Source of the DNA: Podocnemis expansa
Taxonomy: Eukaryota > Chordata > Testudines > Podocnemididae
Assembly: GCA_007922195.1 (NCBI GenBank)
Contig: ML682118.1
Location: forward strand, 2,189,272-2,253,271
Direction: 5' to 3'
DNA: 64,000 bases
Shown: piece after piece, positions 1 through 13,600 of the stretch
Numbering within the stretch: the stretch's first letter is position 1
Layout of the letters: each line of letters opens with the position of its first letter
Program-made: the position numbers and the translations under genes
The notes under the pieces: generated by a model
What the model saw: the letters and a program-made list of their open reading frames with translations, nothing else
The model's database searches: none
What the model was told of the DNA's origin: nothing

Positions 1-54
1 TACATGTTTCCATTTCTTTTTAAATAAAAAGAGTTGTAAGGCAGCCCCTTCTTA

Positions 55-385
55 GGCTATGTCTATGCTAGCAAATTAGTTGAAATTGAGGAGGCTTAAT
101 TCGAACAAATTGGAAGCCTGTCTCTACTAGTTCAAACTAAAATACTTTTTAGTGGGACTAAGCAAAACTTAGTTCAAACTAGTTTGTTCAGCTGGTTAGT
201 TCAGACTAACTGCTTAGCTTGAATTAATTTTCATATTTAGTTTGAACTAGCCCAATGTAGACATGCTAGTTAGAAATAAACAATTTTGAACTAGCAAGTT
301 AGTTCAAACTAAGTGTGTTTCTTAGTTCAAACTTTTAGTTCAAATTAGCTGCACATTTTAGTTCAAACTAAAAAGTTAGACTAGA
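55..385. mobile_element. Type A transposon (MITE-like), right end unclear
   Basis: It opens with GGCTATGTCTATGC after TTA, then repeated TTAGTTCAAACTA-type palindromic words. A GTAGACATGC near 255 may be an inner end. No closing terminal repeat with a matching duplication was found. Confidence 0.6.
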
Positions 386-1499
386 GATATTGAGAGGAAC
401 AAAAAGACAATAAAGAGTCACACTCAGCCCAATCTGCTTCTGGGGCGACCTGTTTGTTTGTCTAACATGCAACATCGCTGACCATTACTCTTATTTTAGC
501 ATGCTTCTAGCAACATCATACACATATACACATGTCAAACTGTTATGCCATGGCCCCACTTGTGTCCTGCACATAGGAATAGATGTTGCTAAATACAAAG
601 CAAAGACAGGGACTACAACTTGCTAGGGCATACATATAGCAATCATGGACTGGCCTGAGTACCTTTGGGGGCTTTGGCTCAAGTGAAAGAAATCATTCCC
701 TTCCTGGACATGGATGATCACCTTACCATAGTGGGTATCAAGGCAATGTGTTAAAAGAAAGAGGGACCTCTGCCTCAGTCCCTCCCCTGGACTCAGTCAC
801 CTAAGACACACCAAAGACTGATAATCTGCTCATGATGGGGGAAGGGAGGTTGATTGCTAGAGACATTGCAGGCAGCCTGAGTAGTAAGATGGCATCACAT
901 CCTGAAAATTAAGGAAATGCTAATCTTTGTTTAGGATGAGAGTCACCTTTAAGTTAATTGACTCACCATTAATCTCTTGATTTATATTAGTCTGACATAT
1001 TCACTTAAAATCTTATTGTGATCAGTAAACTGATTTATTTCTTTTATCTAAAACAGTGCATGTGGATTGAGTGTTTGCAGTGCCCTCACTTGGAGTTGTG
1101 GAATGGGTTCATATCAACTTCTTCAATAAATGCATGGACAAATATAAATGAACTTTGTGGGGTTCAGTATACAGCACTGAATCCTGTAAAAAAGCAGTTC
1201 CCGGGACTGCATCTGTGACTGGGCATGTTTGCTATTTTTGTTTGTCTGTTTGTTTTCAGTTTTCTTCTCCTCCCCTCCCCCCATGAGCAGATGGCCAGAT
1301 ATACTACTTTACTAAGTTAGTCTCCTATTACTCACAGGAGGCTGGGCATGGTCCGATTTAGGAGTGAGCGGTTCCCACAGCAAAGCATTGTAAATTGGGG
1401 CCCAGAAGTGAGGAATGGGGAGACACAGCTGCATACTAGTCCAAATTGCCAGTGGGGAATGTCACAATTGATATGTTGTCATCTCTTTCTCTTCCCCAG
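386..1499. other. No gene seen; upstream intron of the PLA2G4C-like gene
   Basis: The stretch contains stops in all frames at short spacing. I looked for the preceding PLA2G4C exon and found none, so this is probably intron. Confidence 0.5.
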
Positions 1500-1642
1500 G
1501 ATGATATTCCCAATATTGCCATCCTTGGAGCAGGTGGAGGTCTGCGGGCCATGATAGCCCTTCTAGGAACCCTGGAAGAGCTACAGAAGCAGGGTCTCTT
1601 GGACACTATCATGTACCTGTGTGGGGTCTCAGGTTCAACTTG
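1500..1642 (+). CDS. PLA2G4C: PLA2G4C-like exon 1 (window numbering), nucleophile elbow
   Basis: The acceptor CTTCCCCAG precedes the exon and the donor GTAGGT follows. It starts in phase 0 with DDIPNIAILGAGGGLRAM and ends inside the Trp codon of GVSGSTW. It holds the oxyanion-hole glycines, the conserved Arg16 and catalytic Ser44 (codon 1629-1631). Read straight through, the frame meets TAG two codons after the serine motif. The TG|G split across the intron restores Trp in the next exon, which fixes the splice site. Confidence 0.93.
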
Positions 1643-4600
1643 GTAGGTGAATGTCAAGAACAGCATGAATGAGTGTATGTTCCTCTCTAAAACTGATAGC
1701 CATTGGAAATTATCTCCCTTGTTAATATTAATCAAAGGGTATGCATTACCAATAGGAAAATGCTGTCTGTTTCCTGAGAAGGTGAGGATGTGCAAGTGTG
1801 TCTACATGACAATGTAAACCCAGTGTTCAAGCAAAAGCTCAAGCCTAATCTTTCTTCCATCTGCACACAAATCACAATAGCCCAGTATTTAGACTCATGA
1901 TCCTAGGACTCTGGAGGTTCAGGGTGTGAGCCTGAATCAGGTAAGGACTCAGGGTTCAAAATGCATTGCTTTGCAATGTACATGCAATCCAACTGGACTT
2001 AAGCTCTCGTAGTCTACCAAAGATGAATCATAGCAGCAGTTCTCAACCACTGTGTCAGGACAGAAAGGTAGGTTGCAAAAGAGCCGGGAGGTGTGTCATG
2101 CAAAATTTGCCAGCTCAGTCTGCAGTCAACTTGGGGCTCCTCCCACTCTCTGCTCCCATCAGCAACCCACTCCTGCTACACAACACAGGCAGCAGCCATG
2201 GTCAGATGAGTAAAGGGACATAGGGGCTGCAACCCAGACATTCAGGGCCAAGGGCAGGGAGGCACCACTTGCAAAAATAAAGCCAGCTCCATCAAGCCAG
2301 GGTACCAGTCTGTGCTGGTTTGACTCTGCCCCGACCCAAGTACCAGAATGCTGCCTCCTATAGAGCATCACAGGCTCCCAATCACTCCCAGCCCAACTGC
2401 CACTGATGCTGGCAGATTGTAGTTTGTCACTCAGGGGTGTCTCAATGGAAGAAAGGTTGAGAACCACTGCTCCAGAGGATGTCTACCTTTATCTTCTCAA
2501 CAATCAAGTTTGGCAGTCATGTTTTATCAGAGTGCACCACAAACAAAGGGCTAATGCAGCCATAATTCAAGAGGATGCTATAAAGGGTGGGAGATTAGTG
2601 CCTGAAGTCATCCCAACATAATGGAATGTGGGCTCTGGAGCCCTAGCCTGGGACACTGAGTTCAAAAATTCCAAATTTGGGGTTACAAATGAGTGTACAC
2701 ACTCAAGCTCTTGGTTAACAGAGCCAAAGCTTGCTAACCTGATGCTTGGTACAGTGGACTTTGGTAAACTGGAGGCATTTTCCCATCAACAGGATAATTC
2801 AAGCCCTTGAAAGGCAGTAGCTAAGCCAGGACAAGAATTTTTCCCTATAGTGCTGCTGATACATAGCCTTAAGTCAGCTTAGTTCTGTAGCTCCATGGTG
2901 TGGCTTTTCATACCCTTGAGCAATACCAATATGTTGACCTAAATCTTGTATAAACCAGGACATCGGCTCTCAATATATAATTAAGCATAAGTGTCTGACC
3001 ATGGTGGCTGTGGAGAAAAGCTTTCATATGTGAAACCTAATGGCTCAAATGCAACAAGGCAGATGCAAACTCGTGGCTTAAAAACAAATTATATGGTTTC
3101 TAAGCCAATTCCAGGGTTTCCGGTAGCCTGACTTATGATTTTTTTTGGCATTAGTGCTTGAAGCAGGATACCAGAACTGTACCTGCTCCCTGGTGTAGTC
3201 CCTTCTTCTCCAGTCTAGGTGCTATTTCAGTTATTGTCATTAAGGAAGGTCACAGTATGTAGAATGGTTTCCTCTGTGGGAATAGTGAGAAAGGGACATA
3301 ACGGAGGGTCATTAAACAGGAACAAGTGACAGTTTGTAAAACAAGAGGGGGACATCCGTGTGGACAAAAGGTAACAATGATTGTAGGATAGGGTGCTGGA
3401 TTAGCTCATCAATGCAGAGGGAGATGGTGTCCTTCAAAACATCCAGTTGATCTAACAGGGAAACACACACTGATAGCTTTACTCACAGGGAGTAGCAATT
3501 GACATGGGAGCCTAGTGGAGTTAGAAACTCAGTTTTTGTTGAAGTTCAACTGGAGACTGACACCGTAGGTAATTATCTCAGGTACTTATTGCACGCCCAC
3601 CTATGGAGACCCCGCCTACTTGCCCTTTCCCAGGTTTTTGTTTGAACCAGGAGCCGGAGGGGGGAGACCCTATGAATTTCTGGGTCCCAGGAAAGAGAGG
3701 GTATCGTCACCCTTGTCGACAGGGGGCAGTCTTGATTTGGATAACAGAGGTTTCTGATCTTCTGTGTGTGACCCTGAAAGGGCTTTCTATACGAGGATAA
3801 TTGTGAGTGCAAGGAAGGACAAGACAAGTAACAGTCATTTTCCTCTTTATTGACAGTGTGAGGAATTACAGACAAGAAAAAAAGCTTAAGTATATGACAG
3901 TCAGAAGTATTAGTCTATGACAACTCCAAGGTAAAAGCAAAAGATTAGTAAAAAGACCGCGTCAAGCTAATACTGGCCAGGTTTATTTCTATTTAGTTCC
4001 CTATTTGACTGTGTTTAGTTTTTATCTACTTTGTTTCTATCTCTTTCCTGTTCAGTTTGCTTAGTTTTTACTTTATTTACTCTATATTCTTAGCCAGTCC
4101 GTGAGAACCGTGCCTGTTCCCCAAAAGCTGGGTCTTTTTGGTTCAGGTTACTGATATTTTTTTTTAAGTCAGCCAGAAGATCACCCACAGGCAGGTTTTT
4201 GGGGAGCTCCGAAGTCCACCCACAGTCAGGTTTTTGGAAGGTGTGCGTCACCCCTTTAGGCTGGGGGGCTACATTTTTATATCATTTCTTAAATGTCACA
4301 CCTCACTTTGACATTTCCGTCAAGATCCCCTTTTAGGGGCATCTGAGAGAAAACCGCGCTTCCTCAGTAAGTGAGAGAAGACCACTTCCTCAATAAGTGA
4401 GAGAAAACCGCTTCCTTAGTCTTCTATCTGGCTTAAGTTTGATATGCTGACGTGGTTTTTTTCTTAGGGTGTCTGACTTTCAGCTTACTGGCCTGATTAA
4501 TTTGATTAACTGTTGAAGACAGGCTTTAATTGATTAATTGTTATTTAGGACAGGCATCAATCAATTGATTGCTCTATAAAACAGGCACTTACCTGACTCC

Positions 4601-7600
4601 AATACCAGTTATCTAATCATGCCGTGTTTATTTCCACAACACCCTGGATGGCAGAGAAGTCTCAGCATCTACATTTTCCTTCAGGGAGTAGGGGCTTAGG
4701 GAGAATAACTGACATGGGTGCAGGTTGTTGGGGAGAAAGGAACTCAGCCAACATTTCCTGCGTTAAAGGCAAATGTCCTAACCATAGAACTATCTTCTCT
4801 CCTCATGATTTTGCAGTTCCCAAACTGTCTGTACAATTAGCCCTACAGAGGTCAATGAAAGGGCTGCAGAGGCACGATGGACTGGGAAGATCTGTGGATG
4901 TTACAAATGCCCTATATATACTCAGAGCTGTCCAAAATGTGGCATGGCCCCAGCATTTTGCTAATAAAGATTCAAATTTTCTTAACCTCATACGGACCTT
5001 GGGTTTCAGAGGAAGACTTTAATTTTCTCAGTGCTTATACAGTGGCTTTCCACAGCAGCCAGCCAGCCATGCACTGGATGTTAAAAATGTGTTGTGATTG
5101 TAGAGCAATGAGTGAAAATATTCTACTAAGGACTGTGAGGAGAGTAAAATGGCTGAGGGATCAAGCCCATTTCCCATTCTGCTTGTCATGTGTTTTTTGT
5201 TTCTGCAATAGGTGTATGTCCTCCCTCTACAAAAATGGAGACTGGGCAGAAAAATTACAGGCCTTGGAGCAACATATGTGTAATACTATTGTTAAATCCA
5301 CCTGGAACCTCACAGAGGCAATAAAAATGCTAGTTGAGGCAGCTAATGACGACAACTACTCCCTGACTGACTTTTGGGCTTACACTGTTGTCTATGGAAT
5401 GTTACATGAGGTGGGTGTTGTTTTTTTTCCCCTCCCCATTATAATGATCTAAGGAACTTGTCTGTCCCCCATCACCATAGTATCTGATCACTTCACGATC
5501 TCTTAGTGCATTTATCCTCACATCTCTGAGAGATGGTGAAGTTTACAGAGGGGAAAATGAGGCAGATTGCATCTGAGGGCTGGATTTTAAAAGGTATTAC
5601 CTCATGGGATGAACATGTGGATACCAAAACCCATTGATTTCAATAGAATTTAAGAGTCTAGCGGCTCTTGAAAATCACAGTGGGTGCCTAAGTACCTTTA
5701 AAATGCCCTATTTGACCTTCCTCAAGGTCATAGATACTATATCTACACTGCCTGTAACTCTGGTTTTGTAGGACTAGCCTGCTGTATCTGGCATATCCAA
5801 GCCCATGCTGGAATACACACACTGCATTCTATGCCTGGGCTAAAAAGATATGTCTACATTCAGACTTAGTTTTCTGGACTAAAAATAGCAATGTGGGTAT
5901 TGTCACTAGGTTTGGAGACTGAAGCTCAAACTCAGGAAACTGGGAGGATCTCAGATCTTGGCCTCTAGTCCAAATGAGAATGTATACATGCCTATCTTTT
6001 AGCCCCACTGCCCAAGCCCCATGAGCCCAAGTCAGCTGATCCAAGCTCCATGACCTGGTCCCATGGGTTTTGCTTTGCACTGTGGGCTGAACCCAGATGT
6101 CAAAGAGCAGACTCCATGTCTGTCTATAAATCATCTCAGCACACAGTAATGTGCTGGCACCTAACCTCTGCTTGCACCAAGGCGTCAGGGCACATTTATA
6201 GCAAATGTTAAAATAATAGTATAAAATCAAGAGTGTATTTGTCTGAAACTATAAAATCATTCTTCACAGCTGGACGTGGGGCACTTGTCTGATCAGAGGG
6301 GTGCTTCTGAGAATGGAAAGAACCCCTACCCCATATACGCAGCAGCTGATGAGCGAAGTTTTTCTAAAGTAACTGAATACTCTGCAGGTAAAAAGCAAAC
6401 AAATCTCCAGGTCATTCTAATGTAAAGTAGCCTGTTTCTTATTCTGTTTATATGCAAACCCTCAAAGCAGCAGAGACACTGAGGTCATCTTTACAGCTGG
6501 GTCAAAATTTAAAAAAGAAAAAAGCAAAAACAAGGATGATCATTTTTTTTTCATTTGTCAGGTTTTAATTAGGCACCTTTTGCATACAACAATGAGATTT
6601 TCTGCAGTTTTATTTCCCCCTTTTCTTCCTCCAGAAACTTTATCAAATATTCTTTATTTTATTTTCTCTTGCAAAATCTTCATTTTAATAATAAAATACT
6701 AATTGAATAAATCCATAACACTTTTGCTTAACTTTTCAGTAAAATACATGGCAGAAATTTTCACAAAACATAGAAAAATGTCAGTGATATCTGCTGTTGG
6801 AATTAAGATTTATTTTTGAAAAACAGGTACTTTTCTTGTGAAAGCTTTCTGAAAAAAAATGGAAACTCAGTGTATGTCCACACTGTGGACTCTGCGGTGA
6901 TTGATGCTCAAGGATCAAGCGAGTGGTGTAGACTTGTTCGGTCAACCCCACATGGCATCTCCAATAGATGTAATCCACCTCCCTGAATGGACTAAGGATC
7001 CATTGAAAGGAGGGCACCTACTATCACCATAATGCCAAAAGTAGCAGTGGTACACCAACATAAGTACATCAGTGGGAGCTACACAAGCTATGTAAGGTAG
7101 ACAGGGGATATGAAAGCTACATAATAGCTCCTGATGACTGCTGACAATGGTGTAGACCTAGCCTGAGTTTTCTTTTCTTTTTCCTTTCTTTCTTCTTCCG
7201 CATATATTTTTCGGCGAAAACATAACTTATTTTATTTAATTATTTAGATTTAGCAATATAAAATTATACCTATACAAGCATTTCGGAAGCTAACATCATT
7301 AATAATACAGTGAAATTCCTGCAACATTAAAAAAAAATCACAATCCCCATGCCCCCATCAGCTATCTCTCCCATTCACTTTTAGGTTAGACTAGAACCGG
7401 TCCAAAACATTCTAACAAAATCAAAACTTTCTGTGAGAATATATCAGTTTTGGCAATTTCTTTTTTAAAGACCCAAATAAATTCTTTCAATTTCTAGGTT
7501 AAAGATGACACTTTGCTTCAAAATTTATTTTATTTTCACTCTTATAAATAATAAATTAACATGAAATTAAAAGTCAATATCAAAATGAAACTTTTTTGAT

Positions 7601-10600
7601 TGATCTAAACCAAATAGATTTGAAATTTTCTTTTTGCAGGAAATTTAAATTTTGTTCTTTTTTGGTTTTCATTGCAGTTAAGAAGATAAGCATATTTCAG
7701 AATTGCAAAAATTCCCAGTAAATGGGAAATATGGCTTAGTCACAGTCCTAGACATGACTGGCATTTCTCTCTTAATTTGGATGGGATTTAGGACCAGATG
7801 GAGATTTTCACATTTTGGGGAGCTGATAATAGACTATGATGCAATCAGAACCGATACTTCCTGCACACTTCCTCTTATACTCTGTTTTCTGGTGATTCAT
7901 CAACCTCCTGAAAATTATTACTGGGTTGGGGATCCAAACCCTTTCTTTTTGTCATTCCAGAGACCTGGTTTGAATTCACTCCCCACGAAGCCAGCTTCCT
8001 TGGCTGGGGAGCAAGCATACCAACAGAATACTTTGGAAGTGAATACAAGAATGGGGAGCTGAAGAAGAAAAAAGAAGAGAAAACCATGAGTTACCTACAA
8101 GGTGAATGCTTATGCCTCTGCTTATTAGCAGACAGAGAGAAGTGAGCTTAGTTAGACGGGTACATATTGCATGTTAATCATGAAATTCTAAAATAAAGTC
8201 ATACTTTCATATAGTATAGATCAGTGGTTCCCAACATGTGGCCCAAGGGCCAAAAGTGTTCAATGGGGCTTTCAAAGTGGCTTAATGTCCCCCTCTTGCT
8301 GCCTGCAGACCCAGACAAGTTGTGTTTCTGCACAGCTAAGAAAAGCTTGTGCAGGGTCCTTTCTGAAGGGGATGGGTGATCAGTGCTCAACTCCCTCAGC
8401 TCCAGCAAAGAGCAAAGTGCTCTGCCTAGGTCTCTAGGAGCTCAGGTCCCTGCTCAAGCTGGAGGGAAGGGAGCACTGATCTTCATCTTCCAGGCTGCAG
8501 AAAGGAGCCATGGCCTAGGGATCCTGGCAGAGAGCACAGGACTATAGGACAGATGTGGTTTCCCTGCTGCAGTCAGGAAGATAGGAAATCTCCAAAGAGG
8601 CTTCTCCCTCATTGGATTGCTTCCATCTGGCTGCAGTACAAGGTGAGGGGGCCTGTTGGTGGAGACCAATGGCCATTCAGGTTTTAAAATATCAGTGGTT
8701 CTGCAGCTAAAAGTTAGGGAACCACTGCTGCAGCAATGTGAAGTGTTCAGCCTCAGAATCTACTAGTTCCCAATCCAGCTAAACCTACCATTTCATCCAT
8801 CCTTCCATTCATACAATCATAAACGATGATGGTTGGAAAGGACCTCTGTATATCATCTGATCCAATCCCCTCCTCATAACAGGACCAACCTCAACTATGT
8901 CATCCGAACCAGAGCTTTCTCAAGCCAAACTTTAAAAACCTCTAATGATGTAGGTTTCACAACCTCCCTAGGTAACCCATTAGAGTGTTTCACCAGCCTT
9001 GGGAGAAAGTTTTCCTTAATATTCAACCTAGAACTCCTCCAAGTCTGCAACTTGAGAAATTGATCCTTGTTCTGCCATCTGTCACCACTGTGAACACCCT
9101 AATTCCATCCTCCCATTTCAGGGAGTTGAAGTCGGGTATCAAATGCCCCCTCACACTTCTCTTCTGCAGACAGAAAAAATAAAATCTAGTCCCCTCAGCC
9201 TCTCCTCAAAAGTCAATAGCTCCAGACACCTTATCGTTTAGCTCTCTGCAATTTGACCACATCCTTCCTATACTGGGGGATCCAAAACTGAACACAGTAT
9301 TGCAAATGTAGCCCATCAATGCAAAATAGAGTGGGATAGTTTTCCTTGATCTACTGGCAGTGCTCCTACTCATGCAGCCCTATATATTGTCCGCCTTTCA
9401 ATTTTATCCGTAGGTCATCCTCTTCAGAACAATTGTCTAACCTGTCAGTGCCCAGTCTGTAGTAGTGCATGACACTCTTCCATCCTAAGTGCTGGATTCT
9501 GCCCTTGTTGTTGATCCTCAGCACATTTCATTTGGCCCACTTCTACTATTTGCCTAGGTTACTCTGTTTCCTATCACTTCTCCAGCATACCTACCACTCC
9601 CCCCAGTTTAGTGTCATCTGAAAACTTGGAAAGGGTGCAGTCCATCCCATCCTCCAGATCATCAATTAAGATACTGAATAAAACCAGCCCCTCTTCTAAC
9701 ACCCAGTGCACAACCTCTATAATAATGGCAAGGCCAACACTTAGAAGGTTAGTTTGAATGAACTTAATTCAAACTAATTAATTCAAACTAATAATGATTT
9801 GAATTAGGAGAGAGGCACCATGGGAGGTGTGACAAGACGGCCCCAAAGAATGGTCGTGCCCCCACCCAGTATATAGAAAGATGAAGACACCCAGGGAGGA
9901 AGAAGTTCAAAAAACATTAATTCAGATTAATGGGTGGTTCAAATTAACATGGCTACCTTGGGTTAATTTGAACTGATCAATTCAAATTAGCTGTTACTTC
10001 AAAGTTAAGCCAAGTTTTATAACTTCAAAGTAAGCTTTCATTAATTTGAACTAAGGAATTCCTTCGTATGAATTAATGAAAGCCATTGTAGCCATGCATT
10101 AATTTAATTTGAATTAATCCTCATAAATTCAAATTAAATTGTAAGTTTTGAAGGTTTTAGAACCCTCATGTATCCCGAAATTTAGTGTAGTTCCCAGTTC
10201 ACTAAAGTGCTTTACCTCCTTTTAGTTGATAACAAGAGTTTGCATTGCTTGGTCTTTTATGGTCCTTTGAACACCAGCTTTAATCAAGAAATTTATCTTC
10301 TAGATGTGGGATATTCAGAGGTCTTAGGTGCCCAAATCCCAAATTAATTGGGTAATGGGCTCCTAACCACCTTCAGTTCCTATTTTATGCCTCTAACTCT
10401 TGACACAAAGCAGATTCCATCATAAATAACAGAACAGGTTTTTAATATGAAACTAAAGATGGTGGAAATTTCTCCCCTCCATCCCCCGAATGTGTGTTAG
10501 TACCTTTTAATTTATAGTCAAAATATCCAGTGGGGGAAAAAAAAATAAAAAATATTCAGTGTAAAAAAAAATGAAAGATGAAACACCTGTTCAACCTCTT

Positions 10601-13600
10601 TTGAAAACCAAAACCCAGACAAAAAACCCTTTTCAGCCAATAGTAAATAAAATTTTTCTTCTTAAAAACAGACTTTTCCTTGAAATTTTCATTTTGTCAA
10701 AACCACAGTTTTCTGTCAGAAAAATCATTAGAAGAAAATATGTTGATCAACCCTAAACAGAAGCTATGTAAATGAACAGAATCAAATCCTTTAATACTTT
10801 TATTCTGCTTATTTTTAGGTTTGTGGGGTAGTTGCATTGGCAGCAAAAAGGAAAATGAACAAGTCATAAAAGGTAGGTCATTTTCTGACCTCCTAGTATA
10901 CTGGAGTCCAGACTCAGGTCCTCAGCTTGGGGCAGGGTCATCTTCGAAGCATCTGAGGAAGTGGGATCTTCTCCCACGAAAGCTCATGCAAAAAATAAAT
11001 CTGTTAGTCTTAAAGTGCCACACAACTGCTTGTTGTTTTTTTACTGGACTAGACTAACACGGCTATCCCTTTGGAATCATTCTCAAGAGGAGAGTCTTCA
11101 TCATCAATTCCAGAACAAACTTTCAGATCTGGTGTCTTAAAAGAACCCAGGTCCATGGACTTGCATAGCACACTGCAGAGTGCACCTATTTGTGTGCTCT
11201 GCTGTGAGTGAGGTTGTTTTGTGATCTGTACGCTATTTATTTATTTAACTTTTAATGCATATCAGAGGTTCCTAGACTGTATGATAGTTGACTCTTCATT
11301 TTTATTAGAGGAGCTGTAGTTTTTGGTGGGGAAAAATACCTACATTTTTCTAAATGGAAACAGTAAAAGAAGTGTGAGGAATTTAGTTTTACTTGACTTT
11401 TCTCACATCTTTTTATATTCCCACTGCATCATTTTTTTCAGAAAGTTTAAACAAATTAAGAGTGAGGAATAAAAGAGAAAGCAACTGTAATATGCATGGA
11501 AAATCTAAATGAAAATAAGAAAAATGAAATTAATTTCTCAAAGAAAGAAAGAAATGCCCTTATTCCACTGTTTGTCTGTTTTCATAATTTCCTGTTGGAT
11601 GGGGTGAGGGAAGAAAGGTCAAAAGGGATATTTTCCCATGTAAGAATTCAACTTCGATGAAGCCACCTTTACGGACAAGAAAAAAATGTTGGAGAAAACG
11701 TGTACATCAGTTCCATTTCATATATTTAAAATAAAATAATTAACAAGTTCATAAGTTGAGGTACTGTATTTGAAGAAGGTAATGTGATCTAAATGATGGT
11801 TTGAGCCCTATGAACAGAAGGCAGAAGTAAGTCATTCCCAGTCACTGTCACTTTGCCCCCCCCCCTTATTTTAACCACAAGGTAGCTTGAACTTCTGTTA
11901 AGTGTCCCAGGCATCTCTAAAGAGAGACCAGGACCACATTAAGTGGGTGTTCAACATGGAATGAAGAAAATAGTGAAAAATATAGATTTTTGACAAGTTT
12001 TATGGGAAACAGACAAAAAATTGATCTTCTGTAATTTTAATGCTATATTTACTCTCCTAAATCCTTATGATCTAAACATTGTTTTCTAAAGGATTGAATT
12101 GTAGTCAATGTATTCTGAAATGACTGAATCTATTTTTTTTCCCCTCCAGATATATTTCTTCACTTCTTTGAGGGGAAAAATGAACCAGGTTCACCATTCC
12201 TGGTGACTGCAGAAAGTAAGACATTATAGTCTCTCAGATGGTCAATGTATAACCATTTATTCTTCTGTTCACACTGACATAGAACTTGAATAATTCTTCT
12301 CCCTCCCTGCTATTTATACAGAGCAACTGTCTGTCCTCTCAGCCTTTTCTTCATTAGAGTAAACAAGCCAAGCCCTTGGAGTCTCCTCTTCTAAGGAAGA
12401 TTTTCAATTTCTTGGATCATCCTAGCAGCCTTTCTCTTTACCTGTTTAAGTTAAATGTGTCTTTTTGAAATGTGGGGGACCAGAATTATATGCAATATTT
12501 CAGATGATGTCTCACTGGCATCTTGTATCAGGTTACTAACAGCTCCCTATCTCTACTGGAAATACCTTGTGCGATGCATCGCAAGATCTCATAAACCTTT
12601 TTCATGGCCAAATAACAGTGGCAGCTCCAAGACTTCTGAAGATCATATCGTATGCTCAGATCCTTCTCTTCCTCTGTTATTTCCAATTCATGCATTCCCA
12701 ATTTATAGCAAAAGTTCTTGTTATTAGCCTCTAAGACTATGTTTACACCTGCAAAGTTAATTCAAAAAGTTATTTCAAATTAACTACTTTGACTTTAAGT
12801 CAAAGTTATTAATTCAGATTAGTGAGTCTTCACTAGACTCCTAATTGAATTAAATTAGTCTTTATTAATTTGACTTAGCGAGTCTACACTAGACTTTCTA
12901 ATTCTAACTAGGGTAAGGTAGGAAAAGCAATAAGGCAGTTATATAGAATTAAGCCTACTCCCCAGCTAACTCTAGTTTAATTTGAAATAATAACTTCAAA
13001 GTAACCATTACTTCAATTATATCGAATTTGCCTTTCCTTATTTTGTATTAAGGAGAGGCTCAGTTCAATATAATAAAATGCCAGGGTGGCCAGGGTGTAA
13101 GTAATTTTCAGTTAAGCCTCCTTAATTTGAACTAACTTGTAAGTGTGGATGCACCCTAAGTGCATGATCTTCCACTTGCCACTATTCAATTTTATCTTAC
13201 TTCTATTAATACAGTTTACAAGTTCATTCAGATCTTTTTGTATGTCTTTTTCTGTATTGGTCACACCTCCCAGCTTCTGTCATGCAAAAACTTTATTAGT
13301 ATGCTGCCATTTTTTGTGCCAATGTCAGTAATAAAAAGATTATACAAGATCACGCCAAAGACCAGTCTCTAAGGAAATTCATGAGTAACCTCCCTCCAGC
13401 CTGACAGTTCACCTTTCAGTATGGTCCTTTGTAGTCTCCCTTTTAACCAGTTGCTTATCCATCTTCCAGGTTTCATATGAATCCCCATTTTTTTCTAGTT
13501 TAATAATTCCCTGCATGGAACAGTAGCAAATGCCTTACTGAACTCCATGTTTAAAAAAAAAAAAAAAGGTTATCTTTTCAAAAAAGGGGGTGTGGTTGGT

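Noticed and set aside
1018..1218. Possible upstream exon of the phospholipase gene
   Set aside because: No similarity to the expected N-terminal helix region and no splice sites giving phase 0 into 1500.
4877..5211. Extension of exon 2 upstream as one long exon
   Set aside because: The TG|G Trp split and the strong CAATAG acceptor at 5210-5211 place the exon start at 5212; the upstream frame has no family similarity.
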